The position numbers and the translations under genes were made by a program. Shown here piece by piece: positions 10,202-18,880 of a stretch of 64,000 nt of DNA. The stretch is from Synechococcus sp. UW69 (GTDB lineage Bacteria; Cyanobacteriota; Cyanobacteriia; PCC-6307; Cyanobiaceae): assembly GCF_900474185.1 (NCBI RefSeq), contig NZ_UCNW01000008.1, forward strand, positions 186,001 through 250,000, given 5' to 3'. Positions within the stretch are counted from its first letter, which is position 1; each line of letters begins with the position of its first letter. Below the pieces are notes generated by a model, which was given only the letters and a program-made list of their open reading frames with translations, was not told the origin of the DNA and searched no databases.

Positions 10202-11248
10202 TCATTCTCCATCTCCATCGGACAGGGCATCCCGCAGAGCGACAAGCTTCTCCCAGGCCTTGCCCTCTCGCAGAACCGTCATGGCCTGTGCAGCAGCAGC
10301 CGTGAGATCGGTTTGCAATCCAGCGGCCCAAAGCACCAATGCCGTGTTGAAGGCAACCACCTCCGTTTGAGCGAGCGATCCATGCCCTTGCAGAACATCT
10401 CGCAGGATCTGCTGATTCACCGAGCAGTCACCACCACGTAGCAAATCGAGGCCGGCACCCGTCAGGCCCAGATCTTCAGGGCAGACCTCCTGGCTGCTGA
10501 TGCCCCCCGATTCGATCAAACGCAAGGCGTTGGGGCCAGCCAAGGAAGCCTCATCGAGACCGCCAGCGCCGTGAACCACAACGGCACGGGTCAATCCCAA
10601 CTGCTGGAGGGCACCTGCCATGGGATCGAGAAGCTCCGGACGGGCCACACCAAGAACCTGGGCCTGGGGCTGCAGTGGGTTGACCAGTGGACCCAGCAGG
10701 TTGAACACAGTGCGAACGCCCAGACGGCGTCGTAATGGAGCCAGATTGACCAAGGCTGGATGCCAGGCCGGAGCAAACAAAAAGGTGACACCGGTTCCAG
10801 GCAGAGCCTCCACCACCTTGTTTAAGGGTGCCTTGAGGTTGAGACCGAGCCCTTCAAGAACATCGGCTGAGCCCACCTTGCCGCTGGCGCTGCGGTTGCC
10901 GTGCTTCGCCACATTCACTCCACAGGCGGCGGCGGTGAAGGCGACAGCAGTTGAGATATTGAACGTGTCTGCACCGTCACCACCGGTGCCGCAGGTGTCG
11001 ACCATCGCCAAATTGGGCCGGGCGCAGGGAAGTGGACACGCTTCCCTCAAAACAGCTGCCATGGCCGCAAGCTCATCGGCCACCATTCCCTTGGCTCTCA
11101 GACCAGCGAGGAACGCCCCTGTTTGAACGGGCTCGAGCTCCTCGGCCAGCCAGGCATGCATCAGGGCGGTGGCCTCATCGGAGCTGAGGTGGTTGCCCTG
11201 CAGCAGGTGGTCCAAGCGAACCGACCAAGAGCGCGTGTCTGAGGACAT
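10202..11248 (-). CDS. trpD: Anthranilate phosphoribosyltransferase
   Basis: From the ATG at 11248 ([16 protein letters not shown]) this is a 348-residue TrpD. Diagnostic motifs are [17 protein letters not shown] for phosphoribosyl pyrophosphate binding and [20 protein letters not shown] for anthranilate binding. It catalyses the second step of tryptophan synthesis. A longer frame to 11317 exists, but the added residues are not conserved in character. It is followed directly by carA. Other trp genes are not in the window. Confidence 0.95.
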   Translation of the reverse strand: MSSDTRSWSVRLDHLLQGNHLSSDEATALMHAWLAEELEPVQTGAFLAGLRAKGMVADELAAMAAVLREACPLPCARPNLAMVDTCGTGGDGADTFNISTAVAFTAAACGVNVAKHGNRSASGKVGSADVLEGLGLNLKAPLNKVVEALPGTGVTFLFAPAWHPALVNLAPLRRRLGVRTVFNLLGPLVNPLQPQAQVLGVARPELLDPMAGALQQLGLTRAVVVHGAGGLDEASLAGPNALRLIESGGISSQEVCPEDLGLTGAGLDLLRGGDCSVNQQILRDVLQGHGSLAQTEVVAFNTALVLWAAGLQTDLTAAAAQAMTVLREGKAWEKLVALRDALSDGDGE

Positions 11249-11398
11249 GGAAGAGAAGCTGGCAGTAAAAAACCCGGGTGCGAGGCACTCCGGGCCAGGT
11301 GATGGGGACGTCTCCACTATCCCTCAGATGAGTGGCGGACGACCAGCGGTTCAAGACGGATGCCTAGGTTGGCGGCCCAACGGGACCCACGAGCTCGC

Positions 11399-13162
11399 AT
11401 GGCTGCCCTACGTCTCGACTTGATCGGCCGCTACTTGCGACCCCATCGACGCACCGTCCTGCTGGGAGCCATTGCACTGGTTGTGGTCAACATCCTGCGG
11501 GTGACGATCCCGATGGAGGTCCGCAGCGTCGTGGATGAGCTGCAAGAGGGATTCAGTTACGCCGGGGTCCTGCGCCAGGCGGGATGGGTCGTGCTTCTTG
11601 CGAGCACCATGGGGGTTATTCGACTGGTCTCGCGCCAACTCGTCTTCGGCGTGGGCCGGCAGGTGGAAGTGGAGCTGCGTCAGCGCTTGTTCGAGCACAT
11701 GCTTCGCCAGGAACCCGATTGGATTCAGAGCAAGGGCAGCGGAGAGGTGATCAGTCGCGCCACCAGCGATGTGGAAAACATCCGGCGCCTGCTCGGATTC
11801 GCGATTCTCAGCCTGACCAACACGCTGCTGGCCTATGCGCTCACGCTGCCCGCCATGTTGGCGATCGATCCATGGCTAACCCTGGCCGCCGTCGGTCTTT
11901 ACCCCGTGATGCTCAGCACGGTGAGGCTGTTCGGCGGGCGCATGATGCGTCAACAACGTGCTCAGCAGGAAGAACTATCGGCGCTCAGCAATCTGATTCA
12001 GGAGGATCTGTCGGGCATCGGGGCCATCAAGATCTACGGCCAAGAGGCTTCGGAACAGGATGCCTTCGCGACGCGCAACCGCCGTTATCGCGATAGCGCC
12101 ATTCGTCTGGCGAGAACACGGAGCACCTTGTTCCCTCTGCTTGAGGGGATTTCGTCCATCTCTCTCCTGTTGCTGCTGGCCATCGGCAGCGGTCAACTCG
12201 AATCCGGTCGATTGAGCATTGGTGGCCTGGTCGCCCTCATTCTTTATGTGGAGCAACTTGTATTCCCGACCGCACTGCTGGGATTCACCCTCAACACCTT
12301 CCAGACCGGACAGGTCAGCCTCGAGCGGGTGGAAGAGTTGCTCCGACGCGAACCGAAGATCAAAGATCCAGAGCAACCCACCGATCGACCTCATCCAACG
12401 AACCAACGCAAGGGTCGCTTTGAAGCCCGTGACCTGACCGTTCAATACGAGGGTGCGGAGCACAACACGCTCAACGGCCTGAGTTTCTGCATCGAACCGG
12501 GAGAGTTGGTCGCCGTTGTTGGTCCGGTGGGATGCGGCAAGACCACCCTGGCTCGCTCCTTCGGGCGCATGGTTCCTCTCGAGCCCGGGAAGCTGTTCCT
12601 GGATGGGGTGGATGTAACCCAGATGCCCCTGCAGGAGTTACGCCGTGATGTGGCGATTGTTCCCCAAGAGGGCTTTCTTTTCACCAGCACCCTGGCGGAC
12701 AACCTCCGGTATGGCGACCCTGCAGCCACAGATCAACGGGTTGAGCGGGCAGCAGGCCAGGCCCGTCTCGCTGATGACATCAAGGGATTTCCAGATGGCT
12801 TCGAAACGATCGTTGGGGAACGCGGCATCACCCTGAGTGGTGGTCAGCGTCAACGCACAGCGCTCGGACGGGCCTTGCTGATGTCGGCCCCGGTGTTGGT
12901 TCTCGATGACGCCTTGGCGAGTGTCGATAACAACACCGCAGCAGCCATTCTCGATTCGATCCGGGCGCAGGACGATCGGACCATCGTGATGATCAGCCAT
13001 CAACTTTCTGCAGCCGCTGCCTGTGATCGCATCCTCGTAATGGAGAGCGGGCGCATCGTGCAGCAGGGACACCACAGCGCGTTGATTCAGCAACCAGGGG
13101 TCTACAAGCGACTTTGGGAGCGTCAGCAAGCGGCGCAACAGCTGGATGCGATGGCTTCCTGA
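11399..13162 (+). CDS. ABC transporter, fused membrane and ATPase domains (exporter type)
   Basis: The ATG at 11399 gives 587 residues. The first about 320 residues form a six-helix exporter membrane domain (hydrophobic stretches from LLGAIALVVVNIL onward). The ATPase domain has Walker A VGPVGCGKTT, signature LSGGQRQRTALGRAL, Walker B VLVLDDALASVD and the H-loop MISHQL. It resembles MsbA/LmrA-like half-transporters that export lipids or drugs as dimers. The substrate cannot be read from sequence. It diverges from trpD across about 150 bp. Confidence 0.9.
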   Translation: MAALRLDLIGRYLRPHRRTVLLGAIALVVVNILRVTIPMEVRSVVDELQEGFSYAGVLRQAGWVVLLASTMGVIRLVSRQLVFGVGRQVEVELRQRLFEHMLRQEPDWIQSKGSGEVISRATSDVENIRRLLGFAILSLTNTLLAYALTLPAMLAIDPWLTLAAVGLYPVMLSTVRLFGGRMMRQQRAQQEELSALSNLIQEDLSGIGAIKIYGQEASEQDAFATRNRRYRDSAIRLARTRSTLFPLLEGISSISLLLLLAIGSGQLESGRLSIGGLVALILYVEQLVFPTALLGFTLNTFQTGQVSLERVEELLRREPKIKDPEQPTDRPHPTNQRKGRFEARDLTVQYEGAEHNTLNGLSFCIEPGELVAVVGPVGCGKTTLARSFGRMVPLEPGKLFLDGVDVTQMPLQELRRDVAIVPQEGFLFTSTLADNLRYGDPAATDQRVERAAGQARLADDIKGFPDGFETIVGERGITLSGGQRQRTALGRALLMSAPVLVLDDALASVDNNTAAAILDSIRAQDDRTIVMISHQLSAAAACDRILVMESGRIVQQGHHSALIQQPGVYKRLWERQQAAQQLDAMAS

Positions 13163-13230
13163 AGAATCTCCGAGCTGTTTCTGACAATCGCCGTGTCCAT
13201 GGCTTAGCTGTGGTGACGGCAACTTCTTCC

Positions 13231-13494
13231 ATGACCAGCGGATCCCCCTTCGCGGTGCGCTGCACGCTCACCTTTGGTGACATCTACGGGCAGGTGCTGG
13301 CTTGGATGGCAGTGATTTTTGTGAGCTTGGCCTCTGGCCTCGCCCTGATGGGGTCATCGCGCCCGGTGTTTGCGCTTGTAGGTGTGGGACTCATCCTGGT
13401 TCTCAGCCTGCCTTTTCTCCTTTTTGCATTTGTCACAACGCTTCTGAACCATATTCAACTGGAACCACAAACACCAAAAGCTTCAGAGAGCTGA
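13231..13494 (+). CDS. Small two-helix membrane protein of unknown function
   Basis: The 87-residue product starts MTSGSPFAVRCTLTFGD and has two strong hydrophobic segments (VLAWMAVIFVSLASGLALMG and the stretch FALVGVGLILVLSLPFLLF) with a short polar tail. A GTG at 13213 in the same frame is an alternative start. It lies 68 bp downstream of the ABC transporter gene on the same strand and could be cotranscribed. I do not recognise a family. Confidence 0.6.
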   Translation: MTSGSPFAVRCTLTFGDIYGQVLAWMAVIFVSLASGLALMGSSRPVFALVGVGLILVLSLPFLLFAFVTTLLNHIQLEPQTPKASES

Positions 13495-13966
13495 AAGCGA
13501 AAGCCTCAATTCAATCCACAAACACCGACGCTACTTCGCTACTGAACAAGCAATAAGAAGACGATAAATCACTATTTTCAGACTATTTCGATGCCATCAA
13601 CAACAGAGCACTGAAGACAATTTCCAGTGAGCAATCCCGAACGGTCTTCCGTTGATCTGCCACCAAGCTAATAACAAAATTCATCCATTCGTCAAAGACT
13701 CCATGGTCCGGCGACATTCTCCACCTCACTTTTTGAACAGATTAAAAAACGTGTGATCAACGACATCAATCTGATAAACAGTTCGAAGCAGACACAAATC
13801 TGATTGCAACCTGATTCAAATTCACTGTCCGCTCGTTTCTCTCAAACCCAGCTCTTTCTAGCCAGCCATTGAGCCGGAGGGATTTCATCTCTATCAGGTC
13901 ATCCAGCCACGACAAATCTTTGACGTGGCGAAGCATCGCGCCGTTGTATCAGCTGCCTAAGCTTGG
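13495..13966 (+). other. Gene-free AT-rich stretch
   Basis: About 470 bp between the small membrane protein and msrA hold no credible reading frame on either strand. Base composition is visibly more AT-rich than the flanks. I see no tRNA, strong hairpin or repeat. It probably contains the msrA promoter. Confidence 0.6.
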
Positions 13967-14698
13967 ATGATCGACAGAATCAACATGCTGCCCTCTTGGT
14001 TGTCTCCCCGCGGCGGCGCTGAAGCATCTGAACCAGCAATGCACGCTGTTCTGGGGACACCGCTCAATGCCCCATTGATGGCGGACCAAGAGGAGGCGAT
14101 CTTTGCGTGCGGATGCTTTTGGGGAGCTGAAAAAGGGTTTTGGAGGCTGCCGGGAGTCGTGACCACTGCCGTGGGCTACGCGGGCGGTCAAACGGAACAA
14201 CCGACCTACAACCAGGTCTGCTCCGGCAGAACAGGGCACACAGAAGTGGTCCGCGTGGTTTGGAGTCGCCCCGCTCTGGACTTCAGCGACCTGCTGAAGC
14301 TGTTCTGGGAATGCCACGACCCCACCCAGGGCAATCGGCAAGGCAACGACACCGGCACCCAATACCGATCAGCCATTTACACCTTCAACCAGCTGCATCT
14401 TCAACAGGCCCAGGCCAGCCGAGACGCGTATCAAGTCGCCCTTTCCGCCAAGGGCTATGGCGCCATCACCACCGAAATCCTGGCGGATCAAACCTTTTAC
14501 TTCGCCGAGGAGTATCACCAGCAATACCTCGCCAAACCGGGAAGCCGCCCCTACTGCTCCGCGATGCCAACCCAGACGCTTCTCGGCGACTTTGAAGGCT
14601 CCAACTACAAACTCCCGAAGCAGGTTTGGGACAAGTACGACTGGTCCATCAGTCACTGCGTGCTCCGATCTGACAACAGTCCGATCGCGCTGGCCTGA
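13967..14698 (+). CDS. msrA: Peptide methionine-S-sulfoxide reductase
   Basis: The catalytic motif [11 protein letters not shown] with the active Cys is present near residue 50, followed by [12 protein letters not shown] and the [22 protein letters not shown] block typical of MsrA. It reduces methionine-S-sulfoxide in oxidised proteins with thioredoxin. The product is 243 residues from this ATG, and a second in-frame ATG at 13985 is equally possible. The N-terminal about 40 residues precede the domain and are not conserved in appearance. Confidence 0.95.
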   Translation: MIDRINMLPSWLSPRGGAEASEPAMHAVLGTPLNAPLMADQEEAIFACGCFWGAEKGFWRLPGVVTTAVGYAGGQTEQPTYNQVCSGRTGHTEVVRVVWSRPALDFSDLLKLFWECHDPTQGNRQGNDTGTQYRSAIYTFNQLHLQQAQASRDAYQVALSAKGYGAITTEILADQTFYFAEEYHQQYLAKPGSRPYCSAMPTQTLLGDFEGSNYKLPKQVWDKYDWSISHCVLRSDNSPIALA

Positions 14699-14758
14699 GG
14701 AGATCCGGCTCCTGCACGGCCGCAAACACGCTGCGAAAAAACAGTCGTTTCGGCCAGG

Positions 14759-14947
14759 ATGTTCAAGAACCCAATCAATGGCATGCCCGAGCCCTTGTCT
14801 GATCGGCAGGTGATCCTGGCCATAGCGGTAACGCTGATTTTGGTTCTCGGCCTGATCCTCGGCAGTGTCTCCCTCAACCGAGAGCAGCAAGCTCCATTTC
14901 TCTGGCGGGAGACGCCTCAACCCAAAGTGACACCATTGGCAATCTGA
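14759..14947 (+). CDS. Small single-pass membrane protein, unknown
   Basis: The 62-residue frame has a polar start (MFKNPINGMPEPLSDRQ), one clean membrane helix (about residues 19-40) and a short polar tail ending PKVTPLAI. It sits between msrA and another small gene on the same strand. The frame is short and I know no homologue, so it could be chance. The hydrophobic pattern is in its favour. Confidence 0.45.
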   Translation: MFKNPINGMPEPLSDRQVILAIAVTLILVLGLILGSVSLNREQQAPFLWRETPQPKVTPLAI

Positions 14948-14966
14948 CCACCTGCCCAGAAGCAGG

Positions 14967-15350
14967 TTGCCTCCTAGTGCGATCGTGGATGCAGAGGGAC
15001 CCCTCCGATCTGCAGTGAGTGCGCGGCCTGATCCATCCGAGCAGCGACAACTGCATCCTCTGCCCAGAGGGCTGGTTGAGCTCTACGGCTTGATTGCCGT
15101 TCTTGTTGTGCTGATCCCTGAGTGGTTGGCGGATGGAACTCTGAATCTTGGCCAAGCCAAAGGCCCTGCGGCACTCCCCATGCGGTCTAGGGCTTGGCGC
15201 ACCCTTCCGGAACTCCGTTTGGCCGCGATGAGCTTGGCCGAGCTCCGTAAGGCCGCCTCAGAACTGCGTCTGTATCACTACGGATCAGCAAGTCGAGACA
15301 AGCTCACCACTCGGTTGCTTCGACGACTCAGACGCCGGGATGCACTGTGA
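14967..15350 (+). CDS. Hypothetical protein with a C-terminal SAP/Rho-N-like helix pair
   Basis: This 127-residue protein has one hydrophobic segment (LYGLIAVLVVLIPEWLADG) and a basic C-terminus (MSLAELRKAASELRLYHYGSA and then DKLTTRLLRRLRRR). The latter follows the helix-extended loop-helix pattern of SAP or Rho N-terminal nucleic-acid-binding motifs. The true start may be a later GTG. It ends 14 bp before tRNA-Pro. A membrane-tethered nucleic-acid-binding role is only a guess. Confidence 0.6.
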   Translation: MPPSAIVDAEGPLRSAVSARPDPSEQRQLHPLPRGLVELYGLIAVLVVLIPEWLADGTLNLGQAKGPAALPMRSRAWRTLPELRLAAMSLAELRKAASELRLYHYGSASRDKLTTRLLRRLRRRDAL

Positions 15351-15364
15351 TAACTTAAATCTGA

Positions 15365-15438
15365 CGGGGCGTGGCGCAGCTTGGTAGCGCACCACTTTGG
15401 GGTAGTGGGGGTCGTGGGTTCAAATCCCGCCGCTCCGA
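15365..15438 (+). tRNA. trnP-GGG: tRNA-Pro (anticodon GGG)
   Basis: The acceptor stem CGGGGCG pairs with CGCTCCG, with one G-U pair, and a discriminator A follows. The anticodon stem CCACT/AGTGG closes the loop TTGGGGT, so the anticodon is GGG. The T-arm GTGGG-TTCAAAT-CCCGC is canonical. The 3' CCA is not encoded, as is usual in cyanobacteria. A strong terminator follows at 15485. Confidence 0.96.
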
Positions 15439-15484
15439 TTTCAACCGTTTTTTTCCCCACCTGAAACCCAACGTTTCAGGCTCT

Positions 15485-15512
15485 GAGCCGGCAAACATGC
15501 CGGCTCTTTTTT
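15485..15512 (+). terminator. Rho-independent terminator after tRNA-Pro
   Basis: The 8-bp stem GAGCCGGC/GCCGGCTC has a 6-base loop and is followed by six T residues on the plus strand. The minus-strand side lacks a T run, so it acts for the tRNA transcript rather than for the convergent regulator gene. Confidence 0.9.
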
Positions 15513-15516
15513 GTGT

Positions 15517-16164
15517 TCAGTGACGGCCAGTGCGGGTCATCACGAGATGCCTGGATGCATCAATCTGAAGCCAACCCTCATCACGTAACTGACCCAACAC
15601 ACGGGTGACAGTCACCCGCGTCGTGCTGAGTGCACTGGCGATCTCCTGATGGGTGAGGCGGAGATTCAGCCGCAAACCATCATCACAGGGCTCACCAAAG
15701 TCCCTAGCAAGCAGCTCGACAAACCCCCGGACCCGCTCTTCAACGCGGCGCAAGCCCAGCAGAGCCAACATCGATTCCGCCTGGCGGTAACGGGCCGTCA
15801 TGGCCTTCGCCAAGGCGAGAGCCAACTGCGGTGACTGCTCCACTTCAGCCAGATTGCAGCAGAGCAGATCGCAATCCGTCAGCGCAACAGCGTCATAGGC
15901 CTCCACATTGGTGAAAGCAGCACCAAAGGGTTCATTGGGCCCCACAAGGCCAAGCACCAATTCATCCCCATGAACTGAAACGGCACCCAGTTTCACCATG
16001 CCGCGCACCACAAACCAAACGCTGTTTTTCAGGAGTGGAATCAAACTCCCTGATGTGACATGAACGACATTGTTTTTTTGATAGCTGCCTTCAAGAAACG
16101 CCTTGAAGCCCAGAGCTGTTGAAGACAGATCAGAGGACGGAGTAGCAAGCATTTGGAATTCCAT
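15517..16164 (-). CDS. CRP/FNR-family transcriptional regulator, PtrA-like
   Basis: This 215-residue protein has an N-terminal cyclic-nucleotide-binding-like beta roll (about residues 35-115, including VWFVVRGMVKLGAVSVHGDELVLGLVGP), a dimer helix, and a C-terminal winged helix with LTHQEIASALSTTRVTVTRVLGQL. The position next to two pstS genes and a Pho-box-like repeat upstream suggests PtrA, the CRP-family regulator known in marine Synechococcus to act below PhoB on phosphorus-stress genes. NtcA is a paralogue but its recognition helix differs. The family is certain. The PtrA name is an inference from context. Confidence 0.85.
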   Translation of the reverse strand: MEFQMLATPSSDLSSTALGFKAFLEGSYQKNNVVHVTSGSLIPLLKNSVWFVVRGMVKLGAVSVHGDELVLGLVGPNEPFGAAFTNVEAYDAVALTDCDLLCCNLAEVEQSPQLALALAKAMTARYRQAESMLALLGLRRVEERVRGFVELLARDFGEPCDDGLRLNLRLTHQEIASALSTTRVTVTRVLGQLRDEGWLQIDASRHLVMTRTGRH

Positions 16165-16202
16165 GAATCCACGAAAACTGTATTGAGGACAACATCGATT
16201 CC

Positions 16203-16243
16203 CAACAAAGAGGTGGGAGAGGTTTGGTTAAGAAGGCTCTAAC
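16203..16243 (-). promoter_or_regulatory. Pho-box-like repeats upstream of the CRP-family regulator
   Basis: Read on the minus strand, four 8-mers are spaced by 3 bases: GTTAGAGC, CTTAACCA, CTCTCCCA, CTTTGTTG. The second matches the cyanobacterial PhoB/SphR consensus CTTAACCW well, and the others only partly. The block lies about 39 bp upstream of the start codon. Confidence 0.55.
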
Positions 16244-16268
16244 GTTGATTCAAAATGCGGATTTTCAT

Positions 16269-16294
16269 AAAAAAAGGGCCCCGAAGGGCCCTTT
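16269..16294 (-). terminator. Rho-independent terminator of the first pstS
   Basis: On the minus strand a 9-bp perfect stem (AAAGGGCCC/GGGCCCTTT, loop TTCG) runs into a T tract. It lies 37 bp after the pstS stop and before the regulator gene, so the two are separate units. Confidence 0.85.
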
Positions 16295-16330
16295 GAAATT
16301 TGGTTTTTAAAAAACCGACTCAAGCCAAGA

Positions 16331-17305
16331 TCACTGACCAATCTTTTTGACTGCGGCCTTTGATTTGGCCAGGATGTCACCCTTCAGAGGAACAAACCCC
16401 AGGGAAGGAGCTTTGTCCTGAGCCTTGCTGCTCAACATGTAGTTGAAGGCTTCCTGCACCACTTTGGCGTTTTTGCCGTTGCCGGTTTTGTAGGCCAACA
16501 CCCAGGTCAGCGTTGCAATGGGGTAAGCGCCCTTAGCGGTGGGGTTGGGATTCTTGCCTGCAAGATCCTTGTCGAGGCTGATGCCGTTCAGGGCACGGGC
16601 GCCAGCAGCAACGGAGGGCTTGAGGAACTCACCCGCCTTGTTCTGGAGAGCAGCGGCCTTGACATTGCCCTTGATGTAGGACTGATTCACATAACCGATG
16701 GCACCCACGCGGTTCTGAATCACACCGGCAACACCGGAATTACCTTTGGCGCCGACACCAGCAGGCCACTTGACGGACTTACCAGTACCCAGGGTCCAGG
16801 TCTTGGAGAAAGCCTCCATGGAGTTGGTGAAGGCCTTGGTGGTGCCGGAACCGTCAGAACGATGCACCCAGGTGAGAGTGCCGGCTTTGCAGCCCAGCTC
16901 TTTCCAGTTCTTAACCATGCCCATGGCGACCTTGACGGCCTGCTCCTGGGTGAGTTTCAGGTTGCAGCCGGGCTTGTTGTAGCCGAAGGCGATGGTGCCA
17001 CCCACCATCGGGATCTGAACAACACCACGGCCGACCTTGGCCATATCCTTCTTCTTCATCGGATCATCCGATGCGCCGAAGTTCACGGTCTGGTCGATGA
17101 AGGCTTTACGGCCGGAACCGGAACCGACAGCCTGATAGTTGACCTGAGGGCCACCAGACTTGGCCAGGTCAGCGAACCAACGCTGGTAGATCTTGGCAGG
17201 GAAGGAAGCACCAGCGCCGTTCAGCTTGGGAGCTGCCGAAGCGGAGATGCCTGCTCCCAGAACAAGCAGGGAAGAGGCAAGAAGGGCTTTTTGTGCGATG
17301 CGCAT
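16331..17305 (-). CDS. pstS: Phosphate-binding protein PstS, exported form
   Basis: The ATG at 17305 gives 324 residues with an Ala-rich cleavable signal peptide (MRIAQKALLASSLLVLGAG, cut near SASAA) and no lipobox Cys. The mature domain has the PstS phosphate-binding signatures LNGAGASFPAKIYQRWF, GSGSGRKAFI and RSDGSGTTKAF. It captures phosphate in the periplasm for the PstABC importer, whose genes are not here. It is a close paralogue of the next pstS but differs in anchoring, so it may be soluble. It has its own upstream repeat and terminator. Confidence 0.95.
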   Translation of the reverse strand: MRIAQKALLASSLLVLGAGISASAAPKLNGAGASFPAKIYQRWFADLAKSGGPQVNYQAVGSGSGRKAFIDQTVNFGASDDPMKKKDMAKVGRGVVQIPMVGGTIAFGYNKPGCNLKLTQEQAVKVAMGMVKNWKELGCKAGTLTWVHRSDGSGTTKAFTNSMEAFSKTWTLGTGKSVKWPAGVGAKGNSGVAGVIQNRVGAIGYVNQSYIKGNVKAAALQNKAGEFLKPSVAAGARALNGISLDKDLAGKNPNPTAKGAYPIATLTWVLAYKTGNGKNAKVVQEAFNYMLSSKAQDKAPSLGFVPLKGDILAKSKAAVKKIGQ

Positions 17306-17378
17306 CACAACCGAAAGAGAAACGAGGCTGTTGCAATCCAGGCTTAATCGCAGCAAGGACGACCTGTCGTTATGCGCC

Positions 17379-17417
17379 CATTAACGCTGGTTAAGGTTCC
17401 CCTAAAAGCTCTTTAAG
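17379..17417 (-). promoter_or_regulatory. Pho-box-like repeats upstream of the exported pstS
   Basis: On the minus strand, 11-bp-spaced units read CTTAAAGA, TTTAGGGG, CTTAACCA, followed one base off phase by GTTAATGG. CTTAACCA fits the cyanobacterial Pho-box half-site. The block is about 75-110 bp upstream of the start codon, a usual place for a PhoB-activated promoter. Confidence 0.6.
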
Positions 17418-17422
17418 TCATC

Positions 17423-17455
17423 AAAAAACCCCGGTTTGGACAGTCCAAACCGGGG
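17423..17455 (-). terminator. Rho-independent terminator of the lipoprotein pstS
   Basis: A perfect 12-bp stem (CCCCGGTTTGGA with its complement) around a 3-base loop is followed on the minus strand by six T residues. It separates the two pstS transcripts. Confidence 0.93.
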
Positions 17456-17484
17456 CATGAATCCAGCAAATCAATGGTTTGCGT

Positions 17485-18489
17485 TCAGGGCTGAATGCCC
17501 TCCACTGCACTGCGAGATTTTTCGAGGATGGTTCCCCGGAGAGGGACAAAGCCCAAGGCCGCAGCGCCTTCCTGGGTGGAGTCTTCCAGCATGTAGTTGA
17601 AGACGTTCTGCACAGCTTCAGCTTTGGCGCCATTGCCCTCGGCGTAGGCCAACACCCAGGTGAGTGTCGCGATGGGGTAGGCACCAGCGGCCTCAGGGTT
17701 CGGATTGCTGCCAGCCAGATGCTCATCAAGCTCAATGCCGTTAAGGGCTTTGGCACCAGCTTCCACGGAGGGTTTGAGGAATTCACCGGATTTGTTCTGC
17801 ACCGCAGCAGCCTGCACATTTCCCTTGATGTACGACTGATTCACGTAGCCGATCGCGCCAACCCGATTGTCGATCACCCCGGCCACACCGGAATTGCCCT
17901 TAGCACCCACGCCCACCGGCCACTTCACCGATTTACCGCTGCCGAGGGTCCAATCCGGTGAAAAAGTCTGCATCGAATTGGTGAAGGCCTTCGTGGTGCC
18001 GGATCCATCGGATCGATGCACCCAGGTGATCGTGCCGGCTTCACAACCAAGCTCCTTCCAATCACTGATGCTGCCGATGGCCACCCCCACTGCCTGCTGC
18101 TGGGTGAGCTGAAGCTCGCAACCCGGCTTGTTGTATCCGAAGGCGATGGTTCCCCCCACCATGGGGATCTGGACCACCCCTCGGCTCACCTGATTGCGGT
18201 CGGCCTCTTTGATCGGGTCGTCTGAAGCAGCGAAATCGACGGTGCCATCGATGAAGGCTTTGCGACCGGAACCGGAACCCACCGCCTGGTAGTTCACCTT
18301 GAGGCCGCCGGAGCCGGCCAGATCGGCAAACCAGCTCTGGTACACCTTGGCGGGGAAGGAAGCTCCGGCTGCATTGAGGCTGGACACACTGGAGCTGCCA
18401 CCACAGGCGGCAAGACCGACAGCAAGGACGCTCAGGCTTGAGACAGCCAGGGAACGATGTGCCAAAACCTTCGTTGTGATTTTGACCAT
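17485..18489 (-). CDS. pstS: Phosphate-binding protein PstS, lipoprotein form
   Basis: From the ATG at 18489, preceded by GGGAGG, the product is 334 residues. The signal peptide ends in a lipobox (VGLAACGGSSS), so the protein should be anchored to the membrane through Cys. The mature part repeats the PstS signatures NAAGASFPAKVYQSWF, GSGSGRKAFI and RSDGSGTTKAF. It is clearly paralogous to its downstream neighbour. I see no Pho-box-like repeat immediately upstream, so regulation may differ from the other copy. Confidence 0.95.
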   Translation of the reverse strand: MVKITTKVLAHRSLAVSSLSVLAVGLAACGGSSSVSSLNAAGASFPAKVYQSWFADLAGSGGLKVNYQAVGSGSGRKAFIDGTVDFAASDDPIKEADRNQVSRGVVQIPMVGGTIAFGYNKPGCELQLTQQQAVGVAIGSISDWKELGCEAGTITWVHRSDGSGTTKAFTNSMQTFSPDWTLGSGKSVKWPVGVGAKGNSGVAGVIDNRVGAIGYVNQSYIKGNVQAAAVQNKSGEFLKPSVEAGAKALNGIELDEHLAGSNPNPEAAGAYPIATLTWVLAYAEGNGAKAEAVQNVFNYMLEDSTQEGAAALGFVPLRGTILEKSRSAVEGIQP

Positions 18490-18512
18490 CCTCCCGCGTC
18501 GTGGATCCAATC

Positions 18513-18800
18513 TCAGAGCGTCGGAACAACGGTGATCGGAGAAACGGTGATCGGAACAACGGTGAGACGGGTTGCCACCGCGTAGCAACGCAGCCAGCGG
18601 TTCACACGTCTGCGATGGATCGCGGGAACCTCGCCGATCAATTGACTGAGTTCATCAGCGCCCATGCGTCGCAGGGCCCGCACATCCACATGCCACAGCG
18701 CTTCCGCTTCACGAATCAAGCGCGCCCAGGTGCGGACCTGCTGCCATTGGCGCAAGCGAGAGCGAATGGGGCGTTGATGGGGATGCAGAAATGCCGTCAT
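18513..18800 (-). CDS. Hypothetical basic helical protein
   Basis: From the ATG at 18800 (MTAFLHPHQRPIRSRLRQW) the product is 95 residues, rich in Arg and Trp, with a helix-hairpin-like segment (LRRMGADELSQLIGEVPAIHRRRVNRWL). A TTG at 18821 in the same frame is an alternative. The C-terminus (VVPITVSPITVVPTL) is encoded by short tandem repeats and abuts the pstS promoter, so it may be an extension by repeat growth. I do not recognise the family. Confidence 0.55.
   Translation of the reverse strand: MTAFLHPHQRPIRSRLRQWQQVRTWARLIREAEALWHVDVRALRRMGADELSQLIGEVPAIHRRRVNRWLRCYAVATRLTVVPITVSPITVVPTL
18524..18565 (+). repeat. Short imperfect tandem repeat at the 3' end of a small gene
   Basis: The units CGGTGATCGGA, CGGTGATCGGA and CGGTGAGACGG occur with 5-6 base spacers (GAAA or ACAA) upstream of the lipoprotein pstS start. 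They lie within the last codons of the opposite frame. Confidence 0.7.
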
Positions 18801-18880
18801 GTCTTCAGAGTGCTGCCTCAAGCAGCACTGTCTGCAAAATCACCCAGAGCCTTTCGGAGTGCTGAAGCAAAAGCGCAGTC

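Noticed and set aside
16302-16316. GGTTTTTAAAAAACC palindrome after pstS
   Set aside because: It is a low-complexity A/T palindrome without a GC-rich stem. The adjacent GC-rich hairpin already explains termination.
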